Below are positions 23,216-33,500 of a DNA stretch of 64,000 nt, piece after piece. The position numbers and the translations under genes were made by a program. Position 1 is the stretch's first letter. Every line of letters begins with the position of its first letter. Source of the stretch: Selenomonas sp. (GTDB taxonomy: Bacteria; Bacillota_C; Negativicutes; Selenomonadales; Selenomonadaceae). The notes below the pieces were generated by a model. That model made no database searches. It had not been told where the DNA came from and was given only the letters and a program-made list of their open reading frames with translations. The stretch spans positions 1 to 64,000 of the forward strand of contig NZ_JAILKR010000129.1 of NCBI RefSeq assembly GCF_024693525.1. Reading direction: 5' to 3'.

Positions 23216-24499
23216 TTGTTAGACATGAAATTTGTCCGCGAGCATTTAGATGAAGTTCGCCAGATGCTCAAAAATCGCCACAATTCCTTGAATCTTGACG
23301 ATTTCGAAGGCCTTGAGAAAAAGCGTCGTGAACTCCTGCAGCAGACGGAGACGCTGAAGAGTGAGCGCAACGCGGTTTCCAAGGAAATCAGTGTCATGAA
23401 GAAGAATAAGGAAAATGCGGATGAGCGCATCAAGGAGATGCGTGAAGTCGGTCAGAAAATCTCTGCTCTTGATGGAGAGCTCAAAGAGGTTGAGGGCAAA
23501 TTGCGCGACATCCTGCTGCACATCCCGAACATTCCGCGGGAAGATGTTCCCATCGGCAAAGACGACACGGAAAATCCGGAAGTCCGCAAATGGGGGACGC
23601 CGCGTGAGTTTTCCTTCGAACCGAAGGCTCATTGGGATATCGGTACGGACCTCGACATCCTCGACGCAGACCGCGCTGCTAAAGTAACGGGCGCTCGGTT
23701 TACCTTCTATAAAGGCATGGGGGCACGGCTGGAGCGCGCCTGCATTAACTTCATGATGGACCTCCATGCGGATAAGCATGGTTATACGGAGATGCTGGCT
23801 CCCTATATGGCCAACAAGGACAGCATGACGGGTACCGGTCAGCTGCCGAAGTTTGCGGAGGATATGTTCAAGGTGGAAGGCCTTGACTACTATCTCGTCC
23901 CCACGGCAGAGGTTCCGACGACAAACTACTATCGCGATGAAATCCTCGATGCTAAGATGCTGCCGCAGTATTTCAGCTGCTATACGGCTTGCTTCCGTGC
24001 GGAGGCAGGCAGCGCTGGCCGCGATACCCGTGGCCTTATCCGCCAGCATCAGTTCAACAAAGTTGAGATGATTAAGTTCTGCACGCCGGAAACCAGCTGG
24101 GAAGAGCTGGACAAGATGGTGGACAATGCTGAGGACGTTTTGCGTCTGCTGGAGATTCCGTACCACGTGGTCAAACTTTGCACCGGTGATATGAGCTTCA
24201 CTTCGGCAACCACCTATGATATTGAGGTTTGGTTCCCGGCGCAGAATAAGTACCGCGAGATTTCGTCCTGCTCCAACTGCACGGACTATCAGGCTCGCCG
24301 CGCCAATATCAAATTCCGCCGCGATGCCAAGAGCAAGCCGGAATTCGTTCATACCCTCAATGGTTCGGGCCTGGCTGTCGGCCGTACGGTGGCAGCAATT
24401 CTCGAGAATTATCAGCAGGAAGATGGCAGCGTCATCGTTCCGAAGGTTCTCGTTCCGTACATGGGTGGCGTTGAAGTCATTAAAAAAGCAGAACTCTAA
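23216..24499 (+). CDS. serS: Seryl-tRNA synthetase
   Basis: The 427-aa class II synthetase charges tRNA-Ser (and tRNA-Sec). The N-terminal coiled-coil arm (about 30-105) reaches the long variable arm of tRNA-Ser. The catalytic core shows motif 2 [20 protein letters not shown] and motif 3 [17 protein letters not shown]. It starts at TTG 23216, giving the typical MLDMKFVRE beginning; the frame further upstream lacks a ribosome site. Length matches the family. It is monocistronic, followed by a strong terminator. Confidence 0.97.
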   Translation: MLDMKFVREHLDEVRQMLKNRHNSLNLDDFEGLEKKRRELLQQTETLKSERNAVSKEISVMKKNKENADERIKEMREVGQKISALDGELKEVEGKLRDILLHIPNIPREDVPIGKDDTENPEVRKWGTPREFSFEPKAHWDIGTDLDILDADRAAKVTGARFTFYKGMGARLERACINFMMDLHADKHGYTEMLAPYMANKDSMTGTGQLPKFAEDMFKVEGLDYYLVPTAEVPTTNYYRDEILDAKMLPQYFSCYTACFRAEAGSAGRDTRGLIRQHQFNKVEMIKFCTPETSWEELDKMVDNAEDVLRLLEIPYHVVKLCTGDMSFTSATTYDIEVWFPAQNKYREISSCSNCTDYQARRANIKFRRDAKSKPEFVHTLNGSGLAVGRTVAAILENYQQEDGSVIVPKVLVPYMGGVEVIKKAEL

Positions 24500-24511
24500 G
24501 GGGTTAAAAAT

Positions 24512-24542
24512 AAAGAGCCTCCCGTTTTTGGGAGGCTCTTTT
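24512..24542 (+). terminator. serS terminator
   Basis: AAAGAGCCTCCC / GGGAGGCTCTTT stem with a T-rich loop, followed by TT. Confidence 0.9.
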
Positions 24543-24562
24543 GGATGAAAGAAGGGAAAACC

Positions 24563-25117
24563 GTGAAACTTGTGGTAGGTATTACCGGTGCCAGCGGCAG
24601 CATCTATGCCCTGCGGCTCATCGCAGTGGCTAAGGCGGCGGGGAACGAAGTCCATGCCGTGGTTACGGATAGCGGCTGGGATGTATTGGAATACGAGTGC
24701 GGCGTAAGCCGGGAGCAGTTTTCGGCCCAGGTCGATAAACTCTACGATAACGACAATGTGGGAGCTGCCATTGCCAGTGGTTCTTTTCGCACCGATGCGA
24801 TGGTCATTCTGCCCTGCTCCATGAAGACAGCAGGCAGCATTGCCCATGGGATTTCGGATAATCTGTTGACTCGGGCGGCGGATGTGATGTTAAAGGAGGG
24901 GCGCAAGCTGGTGGTTGTTCCTCGGGAAACGCCCATGCATGCGATCCATCTGGAAAATCTGTTGAAGCTTGCCCAGGTGGGGGCTCGCATCGTCCCCGCC
25001 TGCCCAGGATTTTACCATCGTCCTCAGACCATCGAGGATGTCATTGACATGATGGTGGGAAAGATATGCGACCAGCTGGGGATTGAACATAATTTGTTTG
25101 AACGCTGGCAGGGGTGA
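24563..25117 (+). CDS. ubiX: UbiX-family flavin prenyltransferase
   Basis: The 184-aa protein makes prenylated FMN, the cofactor of UbiD-type decarboxylases. Family motifs are LVVGITGASGSIYALRLI at the start, PCSMKTAGSIAHGISDNL (the SMKT dimethylallyl-phosphate region) and RETPMHAIHLENLLKLAQVG. It starts at GTG 24563 after AGAAGGG; an ATG at 24545 lies against the terminator with no ribosome site. No UbiD partner lies in the window, so its client is elsewhere. Confidence 0.93.
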   Translation: MKLVVGITGASGSIYALRLIAVAKAAGNEVHAVVTDSGWDVLEYECGVSREQFSAQVDKLYDNDNVGAAIASGSFRTDAMVILPCSMKTAGSIAHGISDNLLTRAADVMLKEGRKLVVVPRETPMHAIHLENLLKLAQVGARIVPACPGFYHRPQTIEDVIDMMVGKICDQLGIEHNLFERWQG

Positions 25118-25161
25118 TAGCAGCACCTTGTATAGGCGGCTGTAGAAATAAATCGATATCG

Positions 25162-25205
25162 AAAAAGCTGTTACCCGGTTTTATCCCCCGGGTAACAGCT
25201 TTTTT
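25162..25205. terminator. Bidirectional terminator between ubiX and rnhA
   Basis: AAAAAGCTGTTACCCGG / CCGGGTAACAGCTTTTT, a 17-bp stem. It touches the stop codon of the convergent rnhA. Confidence 0.92.
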
Positions 25206-25899
25206 ATTGATATTTCATAGCCTCACTCTTGGCCAGCTGGTCACAGCGTTCGTTAAGGTCGATGCCTACGTGTCCCTTCACCCAGTGGAAGGTGATTTGG
25301 TGTTTTTGATAGAGGACGTCAAGCTGCATCCAAAGGTCTTGATTCAGTACGGGATTGCCGTCGGCTTTTTTCCAGCCGCGGCTTTTCCAGGATTTTAGCC
25401 AGCCCTTGGTGAAGCCGTTTTTCAGATATTGGCTGTCGGTGTAGATGGCGATTTTGGAGGGGGCGTCCGGAAAGGACATAGCGGCAATGGCGGCGGAAAG
25501 TTCCATGCGGTTGTTGGTGGTGCTTGGATTTCCTTCGTGAAGTTCTGTGACTTCGCCAGTGCGGACGTTGGTGACAACGGCGGCCCAGCCGCCGGGACCG
25601 TCGGGGTTCCGAAGACAGGATCCATCGGTGTAGATGACGTAATCCTGTTCACTGTCAGGAATGGCGGAAGCCGTTTCCCTTGCCGGATGCGGACGTGGTG
25701 CGCGGCGGGGAACCGCGCTGGGGCGCTGGGGGACAGCGGGACGGTCACCGCCATTTAACCAGGCCAGTGCCTCGGCCACATCGGTGAATCCCTTATAGCG
25801 GGCACCGGCGTAGCCATCTACCTGTTTCTTGCATTCGTCCCAGGTTGTAAAGATTCCGCAGGCACGGCCCGCGCGGACAGCATATACTTTCTTTGGCAT
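25204..25899 (-). CDS. rnhA: Ribonuclease HI with N-terminal viroplasmin-like domain
   Basis: The 231-aa enzyme removes RNA from RNA-DNA hybrids. Residues 1-50 (KVYAVRAGRACGIFTTWDEC, then KGFTDVAEALAWL) form the caulimovirus viroplasmin/RNase H N-terminal hybrid-binding domain. A Pro/Arg-rich linker follows, then the catalytic domain with the DEDD residues visible in YTDGSCLRN, NRMELSAAI, IYTDSQYLKNG and NERCDQLA. The layout is that of eukaryotic-like RNase H1 seen in many Firmicutes. It is transcribed divergently from the mla operon. Confidence 0.95.
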   Translation of the reverse strand: MPKKVYAVRAGRACGIFTTWDECKKQVDGYAGARYKGFTDVAEALAWLNGGDRPAVPQRPSAVPRRAPRPHPARETASAIPDSEQDYVIYTDGSCLRNPDGPGGWAAVVTNVRTGEVTELHEGNPSTTNNRMELSAAIAAMSFPDAPSKIAIYTDSQYLKNGFTKGWLKSWKSRGWKKADGNPVLNQDLWMQLDVLYQKHQITFHWVKGHVGIDLNERCDQLAKSEAMKYQ

Positions 25900-25980
25900 A
25901 GGTGTTCCTCCTGGTGGATAAATTTCATTAGGTCTATTATATAGGAAAAATATTCGGAAAAGAAGCGGAAAAATTCCTGG

Positions 25981-26027
25981 CCAAATAGTAAACTTATCTT
26001 TACTATTTGGATTATCTCTGCTAAAAT
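25981..26027 (+). promoter_or_regulatory. mla operon promoter with palindromic operator
   Basis: CCAAATAGTAAA (25981-25992) and TTTACTATTTGG (25999-26010) form a perfect 12-bp inverted repeat with a 6-bp centre. The TTTACT at 25999-26004, inside the right arm, works as a -35 with TAAAAT (26022-26027) 17 bp on. A regulator bound here would block the promoter of the mlaEFD-tolC-tamB operon. Confidence 0.6.
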
Positions 26028-26093
26028 CGAAAGGTAGTGTATGATATGCTTAGGCGTATTCTTTGAAAAATAAGGTACTGGGGAAAGGAGGAG

Positions 26094-26867
26094 ATGATGC
26101 TGCTGAAATTGTTGGAACTGGTTGGTGCTTTTGTCATGCGCCGGCTGGAAGAATTCGGCACAATTGTGCTTCTCTATCGGGATACCATGCGGGAATTGGG
26201 GCATCGGCCCCGGCCGCGTCACATCCTGTCCCAGATGTCACATCTCGGGGTAGATTCCCTGCTGATTGTGAGCCTGACGCTGCTATTTACCGGTGTGGTC
26301 TTTACCCTTCAGACCGCCGATATTCTCATCAAGTTCGGTGCTCAGGGAACGATTGGCGGCATTATTTCCATTGCTATCGGCCGCGAACTAGGTCCGGTGC
26401 TGGTGGGGGTTGTTTGTGCCGGCCGTGTGGGCTCGGCCATTACGGCGGAGATTTCGACTATGAAGGTTACGGAGCAGATTGATGCCCTGCGGGTCATGGC
26501 GGTCAATCCGGTCAACTATCTCATCGTTCCCCGCATGCTGGCGTGTATGATTGTGGTGCCGATTTTAACGGTGTTTGGCGATGTCATCGGCGTCCTGGGG
26601 GGCTGGGTTATTGCGGTTTATTATTCGGGCATCAGCTCGTATCTATATATGAATTCTATCCACACTTTCGTGGAGGTCTTCGACCTTACCGGTGGTGTTA
26701 TCAAGGCGGTTTTCTTTGGCAATGTCATCGCCGTGCTAGGCTGTTACTATGGATTGCATAGTCCCGATGGTGCGGAAGGTGTCGGCAAGGCGACGACGAA
26801 GACCGTCGTGTCATCCATCATTGCTATATTTATCTTGAATGCGGTTTTGACTTTCATTCTTTATTAA
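26094..26867 (+). CDS. mlaE: MlaE: phospholipid ABC transporter permease
   Basis: A 257-aa inner-membrane permease of the MlaE/YrbE family with about five membrane segments. The family block GRVGSAITAEISTMKVTEQI (then DALRVMAVNPVNYLI) is clear. With MlaF and MlaD it moves glycerophospholipids between the inner and outer membranes. AAAGGAGG directly precedes ATGATG; the second ATG (26097) is nearly as likely. It is the first gene of a plus-strand operon with mlaF 27 bp downstream. Confidence 0.94.
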   Translation: MMLLKLLELVGAFVMRRLEEFGTIVLLYRDTMRELGHRPRPRHILSQMSHLGVDSLLIVSLTLLFTGVVFTLQTADILIKFGAQGTIGGIISIAIGRELGPVLVGVVCAGRVGSAITAEISTMKVTEQIDALRVMAVNPVNYLIVPRMLACMIVVPILTVFGDVIGVLGGWVIAVYYSGISSYLYMNSIHTFVEVFDLTGGVIKAVFFGNVIAVLGCYYGLHSPDGAEGVGKATTKTVVSSIIAIFILNAVLTFILY

Positions 26868-26894
26868 GAAAGATTTTATATAATGTGAGGCATT

Positions 26895-27635
26895 ATGATT
26901 CGACTTGTGGATGTGTGCAAGAGTTTTGGCGACAAAGAAGCGCTGCACCATATCAACCTAACAATCGAAGATGGGGAGACGCTTGCCATCATTGGGGGCT
27001 CAGGCTCAGGCAAGAGCACGCTGCTGCGTTTGCTGATTGGACTCATTCGGCCGACTTCGGGTGAAATCTGGATTGGCGATACGGAAATTTCGCAACTATC
27101 GGAGGAGCAGTTGGATAAGGTCCGGCTGCATATGGGAATGGTGTTTCAGTATTCTGCACTGTTCGATTCGATGACGGTGGGCGACAATGTGGCCTTCGGC
27201 CTTCGGGAACATACGGATATGCCGGAGGAAGAAATCCAGCGCGTTGTCGAGGAGAAACTCCATTTGGTGGGACTCGAGAATGTAGCTTCGCGAATGCCGA
27301 ATGAGTTATCAGGTGGCATGAAGAAACGTGTCAGCCTGGCCAGGGCCATTGCCTTTGAGCCGGAAATCATCTTTTATGATGAACCCAGTTCGGGACTGGA
27401 CCCCATCATGACGGAAAAGATTGATGAACTCATCAGCCACACCCAGCAGGCACTCAAGGTGACTTCGGTGGTGGTTACCCATGATATGGCCAGTGCTTGC
27501 CGTATTGCGGATCGCATTGCCATGGTTTATGAAGGAGAACTCATTGCGGTGGATACCGTAGAGAATTTCAAGAATATCAAGGATGAGCGGGTGCAGGCGT
27601 TTTTCCACACCCTGCGAACGGTTAAGGGGGCGTGA
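26895..27635 (+). CDS. mlaF: MlaF: phospholipid ABC transporter ATPase
   Basis: The 246-aa cytoplasmic ATPase of the Mla complex has Walker A GGSGSGKST (about 36), signature LSGGMKKRVSLARA, Walker B IIFYDEPSSGLDP and the H-loop VVTHDM. The Met-Lys after LSGG is typical of the MlaF/Mkl subgroup. It starts at ATG 26895 and ends 3 bp before mlaD. No MlaB (STAS partner) gene accompanies it, as in other Negativicutes. Confidence 0.95.
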   Translation: MIRLVDVCKSFGDKEALHHINLTIEDGETLAIIGGSGSGKSTLLRLLIGLIRPTSGEIWIGDTEISQLSEEQLDKVRLHMGMVFQYSALFDSMTVGDNVAFGLREHTDMPEEEIQRVVEEKLHLVGLENVASRMPNELSGGMKKRVSLARAIAFEPEIIFYDEPSSGLDPIMTEKIDELISHTQQALKVTSVVVTHDMASACRIADRIAMVYEGELIAVDTVENFKNIKDERVQAFFHTLRTVKGA

Positions 27636-27638
27636 CGC

Positions 27639-28925
27639 GTGAGTACAGAAGCAAAGGTCGGAGCATTTACTTTGGTTGGATTGGCTCTGCTGGCTGGTGT
27701 CATCATCATGCTCAGTGGCTTTAAATTGGGGGGCGACAAGGGTTATACCCTTTATGCTGGATTCAATCAAGTCGTTGGCGTGGAACCGCAGTCGGTGGTA
27801 AGGTTGTCGGGGGTGCCAGTAGGCAAGGTTAAGAAAATCCAGAACGATGGACAGGGCGTTACGGTGACGCTTTCCATCAACAGCGATGTAAAAATACCGA
27901 AAAGTTCCCAAGCAACAATCGGTTCCTCGGGGGTCATGGGGGAAAAATTTATCAACATCCTGCCTGCTGATCCAACGCTCGGCTGGGTAGAAAATGGTGA
28001 TTACCTCATCGGACAGGATGAGGCTGGCATGGACACCATGTTTGCCGGCCTGAGCAAGGTAGTGGATCAGGCCCAGGAACTTATGGCGGGCATGAACAAG
28101 ATTGTCGGCAATGCGGAGTTCCAGGGTTCGGTAATCCAGATGGCCCTGAACATGCGGGATGCGACAGCCCATATCAATGGCATGATGTCGGCCTTTGAAA
28201 CCATGGCCTTGACGAATCAGGGAAACATCAATCAGATGCTTTCCAACATGAATACGATGACGGCCAGCCTGAACCGTACGGCCAGTGCAGTGGAATCGAT
28301 GATGACGAATCTGGCCACGGTGGGCGCTGACCCGCAGACGGCGGAGAATCTTCGGCTGACCCTCAATAACATCGCCGATACCAGTGAGAAAATCCGCGTG
28401 ATTTCTGAAGGCATTGCCAAGGTGGCCGGTGATGAGAAGACCATTGAGGATACCAAGGCTATTATCCATAACGCCCGCAGTCTGACGGATAAGGCGGACA
28501 GGCTCAAGAAAAAGCTGGATACCATTGAGGTGTCTTCGAATGCCGACCTGCTTTACAGCGGCATGAAGCATGATTGGAGCAGCAACTTCAATCTGAATGT
28601 GGATTCTCAGTCGGGGTCTTTTTTGACCTTGGGGATTGATGATATTGGCAATGCTGATCGCGGCAATTTCCAGCTGGGATCGCATTTCGGGGCTTTTGAT
28701 GCTCGTGGCGGTCTGATTTATGGCGAAGCCGGCGTTGGCCTCGATTCGCGAATCGGGCCGCGGTTCAAGGTGTCGGCAGATGCCTATGATTTTGATGATC
28801 TGGCAGTCCGGCTGCGGGCTCAATACGACCTGGGCAACAATGGGACATCGCTTTTAGGTCAGTGGAATAATGTCAATGATAGAGAACGGCGCGCTGCCTA
28901 CATTGGTTTGCGTCAGTCCTTTTAA
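27639..28925 (+). CDS. mlaD: MlaD: MCE-domain lipid transporter subunit with C-terminal barrel-like region
   Basis: A 428-aa MCE protein starting at GTG 27639 behind AAGGGGG. An N-terminal anchor (about 8-27, FTLVGLALLAGVIIMLSGF) is followed by the MCE domain (about 35-118, GYTLYAGFNQVVGVEPQSVV), a long amphipathic helix (about 130-290) and a final 120 or so residues of alternating beta strands ending in Phe (YIGLRQSF). E. coli MlaD is about 183 aa and lacks the last part. A longer, barrel-ended MlaD that bridges the envelope has been described in Veillonella, and this protein has that build. Confidence 0.92.
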   Translation: MSTEAKVGAFTLVGLALLAGVIIMLSGFKLGGDKGYTLYAGFNQVVGVEPQSVVRLSGVPVGKVKKIQNDGQGVTVTLSINSDVKIPKSSQATIGSSGVMGEKFINILPADPTLGWVENGDYLIGQDEAGMDTMFAGLSKVVDQAQELMAGMNKIVGNAEFQGSVIQMALNMRDATAHINGMMSAFETMALTNQGNINQMLSNMNTMTASLNRTASAVESMMTNLATVGADPQTAENLRLTLNNIADTSEKIRVISEGIAKVAGDEKTIEDTKAIIHNARSLTDKADRLKKKLDTIEVSSNADLLYSGMKHDWSSNFNLNVDSQSGSFLTLGIDDIGNADRGNFQLGSHFGAFDARGGLIYGEAGVGLDSRIGPRFKVSADAYDFDDLAVRLRAQYDLGNNGTSLLGQWNNVNDRERRAAYIGLRQSF

Positions 28926-28951
28926 GGATTTGGATAAAGGAGGATTTTATC

Positions 28952-30475
28952 TTGAAGACGAATAAAAGATTTTATAGAAAATTAACCGCTCTGGTTATGG
29001 GGGCTTTGACGGCTGTGTCGATTTCTGGGACGGCGCTGGCTGCTGATACGATTCAGTTGAATCTGGAAGACAGCATCCAGATGGCGCTGGAAAATAACCG
29101 CAATATCAAGTCGGCGTTGGCTGATGTCGATGCTGCCAAATGGAATCTTTCCAATGCCCGCCGTCAGATGGGACCGACGCTTTCCTGGACGACTGGTGCA
29201 TTTTCGTTAGGCGGCCGTGACTATGATGCGAAAAAGATTGATTCGCAGTACAGCAATGCCCTGCAGGTGGGAATGCCACTTTATAATGGTTCCTTGCGCG
29301 CTGCAATCGATAAAGCTGGTTATGGCATCAATGCCGCTGATGTAACGCTTGAGAATACGAAGCAGGCAATCCGCTATCAGGCTACGGCGGATTATTACCA
29401 AATCCTGCAGTGCCGCAACCTTATCAATGTTCAGCAGGATGCTGTAAATACGCTTCGCGAGCATTTGGATAACGTCAATGCGCATTACAATGTCGGTACG
29501 GTAGCGAAATCGGATGTATTGGCTTCGCAGGTTCAGCTGGCAAATGCCCAGCAGGCGCTGGTAACGGCCCAGAACAATTATGATGTGGCCGTGTCGAGCC
29601 TCAACAATGTCATCGGCTTGGATACCGATACGGTGCTGGATATCCGCGATCAGCTCGGTTATACGCATTATGATTTGTCGCTGGATGACTGCACGAAATT
29701 TGCTCTGGCGAATCGGGCTGATGGAGCCGCTTGCTACTATGCCGTTAAACAGGCAGAGGCTGGAATCAATGCCGCGAAGGCTGGCAACTATCCGTCGGTA
29801 AATGCTGTGGCCAGCAAGTCAATCGCTGGAGGCAAGGCTTTTAAGGACGAACAGTCGGAGGCTTGGCAGGCTGGTGCTCAGGCAACCTGGAATATTTTTG
29901 ACAACGGGGTTACGTCGGCAAGTGTTCATGCTGCCGAGGCAGCGCTTTTGAAAGCGCAGGAGGCTTCCCGCCAGCAGGACGAATCCATCAAGCTTGATGT
30001 TCGTACGGCTTACTTGAACCTCCAGGCTGCAGAGAAGAACATCGATACGACGAAAACCGCTGTGACGCAGGCAGAAGAGGATTATAAGATTGCCAATGTT
30101 CGTTATAGTGCCGGCGTCGGTACAAACCTTGACGTCATGGATGCCAATGAAAAACTGACGGAGGCCAAGACCAATTACTACACGGCGCTTTATAACTACA
30201 ATACCAGCAAGGCGTCGTTGGATCGTGCTATGGGACTGCCGATTGACATCGATGTGGCCAAATACCGTGCATCGCGTCAGGAAGGCAACCGCCTGAAAAA
30301 GGTTCGCGAGGATGCAAAACTTTATGAGGATGCAATCCTCGAATCGACGGAAGAGGCGAAACAGAATTCGAAGGAAGAGGCAAAAGCTGGCCGCAAAGCG
30401 GAACGTGAGGCACGTAAGGCTGCGAAGGCTAAGCATGCCGACAAAAAAGCAGTAAAAGAGGAAGCGGTGAAGTAA
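28952..30475 (+). CDS. tolC: TolC-family outer-membrane channel protein
   Basis: A 507-aa protein with a signal peptide (LTALVMGALTAVSISGTALA, cleaved before ADTIQ) and two repeated outer-membrane-efflux halves (about 35-240 and 255-440), the TolC trimer fold. The second half has the family segment NVRYSAGVGTNLDVMDANEKL. The final 60 residues are Lys/Ala/Glu-rich and highly charged, an unusual periplasmic tail. It starts at TTG 28952 after AAAGGAGG. Its place between mlaD and tamB suggests work with the lipid-traffic machinery rather than drug efflux alone. Confidence 0.92.
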   Translation: MKTNKRFYRKLTALVMGALTAVSISGTALAADTIQLNLEDSIQMALENNRNIKSALADVDAAKWNLSNARRQMGPTLSWTTGAFSLGGRDYDAKKIDSQYSNALQVGMPLYNGSLRAAIDKAGYGINAADVTLENTKQAIRYQATADYYQILQCRNLINVQQDAVNTLREHLDNVNAHYNVGTVAKSDVLASQVQLANAQQALVTAQNNYDVAVSSLNNVIGLDTDTVLDIRDQLGYTHYDLSLDDCTKFALANRADGAACYYAVKQAEAGINAAKAGNYPSVNAVASKSIAGGKAFKDEQSEAWQAGAQATWNIFDNGVTSASVHAAEAALLKAQEASRQQDESIKLDVRTAYLNLQAAEKNIDTTKTAVTQAEEDYKIANVRYSAGVGTNLDVMDANEKLTEAKTNYYTALYNYNTSKASLDRAMGLPIDIDVAKYRASRQEGNRLKKVREDAKLYEDAILESTEEAKQNSKEEAKAGRKAEREARKAAKAKHADKKAVKEEAVK

Positions 30476-30523
30476 TTCACCCGTTAAAATACAGCCACGG
30501 ACCGGCTTTTTGAGGGGATTATC

Positions 30524-33500
30524 ATGAAGCGGAAAACATTGGGAATATTGGCGGCGGGCCTGGGCCTCGTGCTTTTGGTGCTGGCTGGCCTTTGGTACTA
30601 TATGCAGACCAGTGCTTTTATGGAAACGGCAGGTCGTACGGCAGCATCGACGGCGTCGGAGATGCTGGGAGTACGTATTGATGTCGGCAGCATAGAGGTG
30701 AAGTCTCTCCGCACTCTCGAAGTCCATGATGTGGCAGTTTATGACAAGCAGGCAGAGATCATTGCGCGTGCAGAAAAGGCGCAGGTGACCTACCGCCTGC
30801 TTTCTGCGCTTTCTGCGCCGGCTGAGGCGGTCAAGGAAATCGAAATCTCCAATGTGGAGGCAGTGGTAGCACAGCGGGAGGATGGCAGCTGGAACTTTGA
30901 GGATCTCATCAGCAAGACTCCTGGTGGGCAGAAATTCCACGGCCTGGTTCGCGTGGAAAATGGACGCGTCATTGGACGCATGCAGGGGAAGGAGCTTACG
31001 CTGGAAAAGGTTTGCGGGTCCTTGGATATGGCGGATTATCCGGTCATGAAAGCCGAGATAAGCGGCGAAAATCAAGGAACGTTGGTGGAAGCCTCCGGCA
31101 CCTTTGATGACGATCGGCAGATTGTAAATGCCAAAATAAATCATATGGATTTGGCCAATTATCTGGAGCTTGTGCCAGCTGGTGTGATTCCTCAGGATAT
31201 TTCTGTAATCGGCGGTAAGGTAGAGGCTGCTCAAATCCACGCCTTCCGGGATGGCAGTAAATTATCGTTTACTGGTGATGCGGATTTCACGGATGGCGCC
31301 GTTCATATCATGGAAACGGATGTGACGGGAATCAAGGGACATGCGGCGTTTACCGATGCGGAGGCTTTGGTTTCTGTAGAGGCTGATGCAGTGGGACAGC
31401 ATGCCAAGGCACATGGCAAAATACGTTTTGACACCGGAAATCCGTATCTTGATCTTACCGCTTCGTCGGAATCATTCGATCCCAGCCTGGTCCTTAAAAA
31501 TCTTCCCTATCAGGGGGCGGCTGCTTTTGACGTGAAAGTACGTGGCACCATCAAGGATCCGTCCATCGAGGGACAGGTAAAAGTGGCGGAAGGTTCGGCG
31601 ATGGATATTCCGTTCCAGAATCTTTCTGCGAAGGTTCGTTATCAGGACCAAAACGTGTTCGTGAAGGATTTGCGTGTTCAGGTATTTGGCGGTCAGGCCG
31701 AAGGAGAGGCTGCTATCGCGGCGGATAATCTTTCGTATACGGCGCATGTCAAGGCGTTAGGGGTTGACATGGGAGCATTGTCCGAGAAGCTGCCGCAGGC
31801 AGCCGTGGTGACCGGCAAGGTGACTGCCGATCTGGGAATCAGTGGCGTGGGAACCAGTATGGATAAGCTTCAGGCCTATGGCAGTGCAAAACTTGAAAAT
31901 GGTTCCTATGGGGAACTTCCCGTTGAAAATATCAACACATCCTTCTACTTAGCTGGGGAAAATCTGCAGCTTGACTTTTTAAGTGTCAATTTGCCCAATC
32001 ATAGCCGCTTGGCTGCTGAGGGAACTATTACGGGGCTTACGACGTCACCCAAATTGGATTTGGCCTATTATGGGGCGCATTTTGACCTGTCGCTGCTGCA
32101 GATGGTTGAGCCCCAGGCTGATGTTACTGGCCTTAGTGATTTCAAAGGAACAGTTCAAGGCGATTTGGCCAATCCGCAGGTGGTAGTTAAATTCTCAGGA
32201 CTCAAGGGAACCTTGTTTAAGCAGCCCTTTGACAGTCTCAAACTCACTGCCAGCGGCAGTTTGGATGGAGTCCATATCGATGACTTCCTGATGGAGAAAA
32301 ATGGCAAGGAAGTCTGGCGGGTGGCAGGTTCCGTCGGTTTTGCCGGTGAGCGGAAAATCGACCTGCAGATTGACACCATGGGGGCGCGGATGGAAGATAT
32401 CGCGGCCCTGGTAGCACCGGATCAGCCGATAACCGGTAATGTGGATAATATCATTAAGTTTACGGGTACGCTGGATAATCCCAAAGGGGTTGGCTATATT
32501 CATTTTTATCGCGGAAGTTATCGTGGGATCCTGCTGTCGGGAATGGACGGCGACTATTTCCTGGAAGATGGTGTAGTTCGCCTGCAGGATTTCCATGCTT
32601 ATTCCCCTATGGTGGATATGATTCTCAATGGTACTATTGACCAGAATCGGAAGCTTTCCATGAAGGTTGAGGCGAAGGATATTGACCTCAAGCGCATTGA
32701 GCACAAGCTTCCCTATGAGGTGAGTGGTCATGGAACCTTCAAGGGCTATATCAAGGGCAATGTGGAACGGCCGGAATTTTATGGTATTCTCGATGCGCCG
32801 GATATTGTCCTCAATGACCAGGAAATTAAAAATCTCCACGGCATGGTCAAATATCGCAACGGCAGTGTGGATGTAGACCAGTTCGGCTTTGAGCAGAATG
32901 GCGGCACCTATGATGCCGTGGCCTCTGTCAATACGGAGACCAAGGCGATTACTGGTGATATCGTGGTTCAAAATGCCGATATCAATGCGATTACGGCGCT
33001 GTTGAATCAAAAGAATGACTTGGTTCAGGGACGGCTGGATTGCAGTGCGACTTTGGCCGGTACCGTAGACAACCCGCAGGTGTCTGTCTATGGCAGCATG
33101 TCGAAGGGGACAGTTGGTGGTTATGATGTCCATGATGTTGACCTTGACCTGCAGCTGGCAGACCAAGTGGTGACCGTTAAGGAAATCGCGGGCAAACAAG
33201 GAAGCAAAGGGTTATTCACCCTGACTGGCACCGTTGGAATAGCGGCAGAGCAGCCTATACAGGGAAAACTTTCGGCATCTGACCTAGAGATGGGAATGTT
33301 TGCTAAGGCCGTTGGCATACAAGCCGATGTCATTGGCACCGCCGATATTGAAGCCACTTTTGGGGGCGTTCTCACGAACCCCTCAGCTGACGTAACGGTC
33401 AGCGGCCACAATGGCGGTGTACAGGGGTCTACTTTTGATACCTTGGACGGCAGTTTCCACTTGAAGAATGGCTTGATAACGGTGGATGATTTTCTGGTCA

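Noticed and set aside
23246..24847. A 533-aa minus-strand open frame across serS and ubiX
   Set aside because: It is antisense to two well-supported conserved genes and crosses the serS terminator; it reflects the codon bias of the plus strand.
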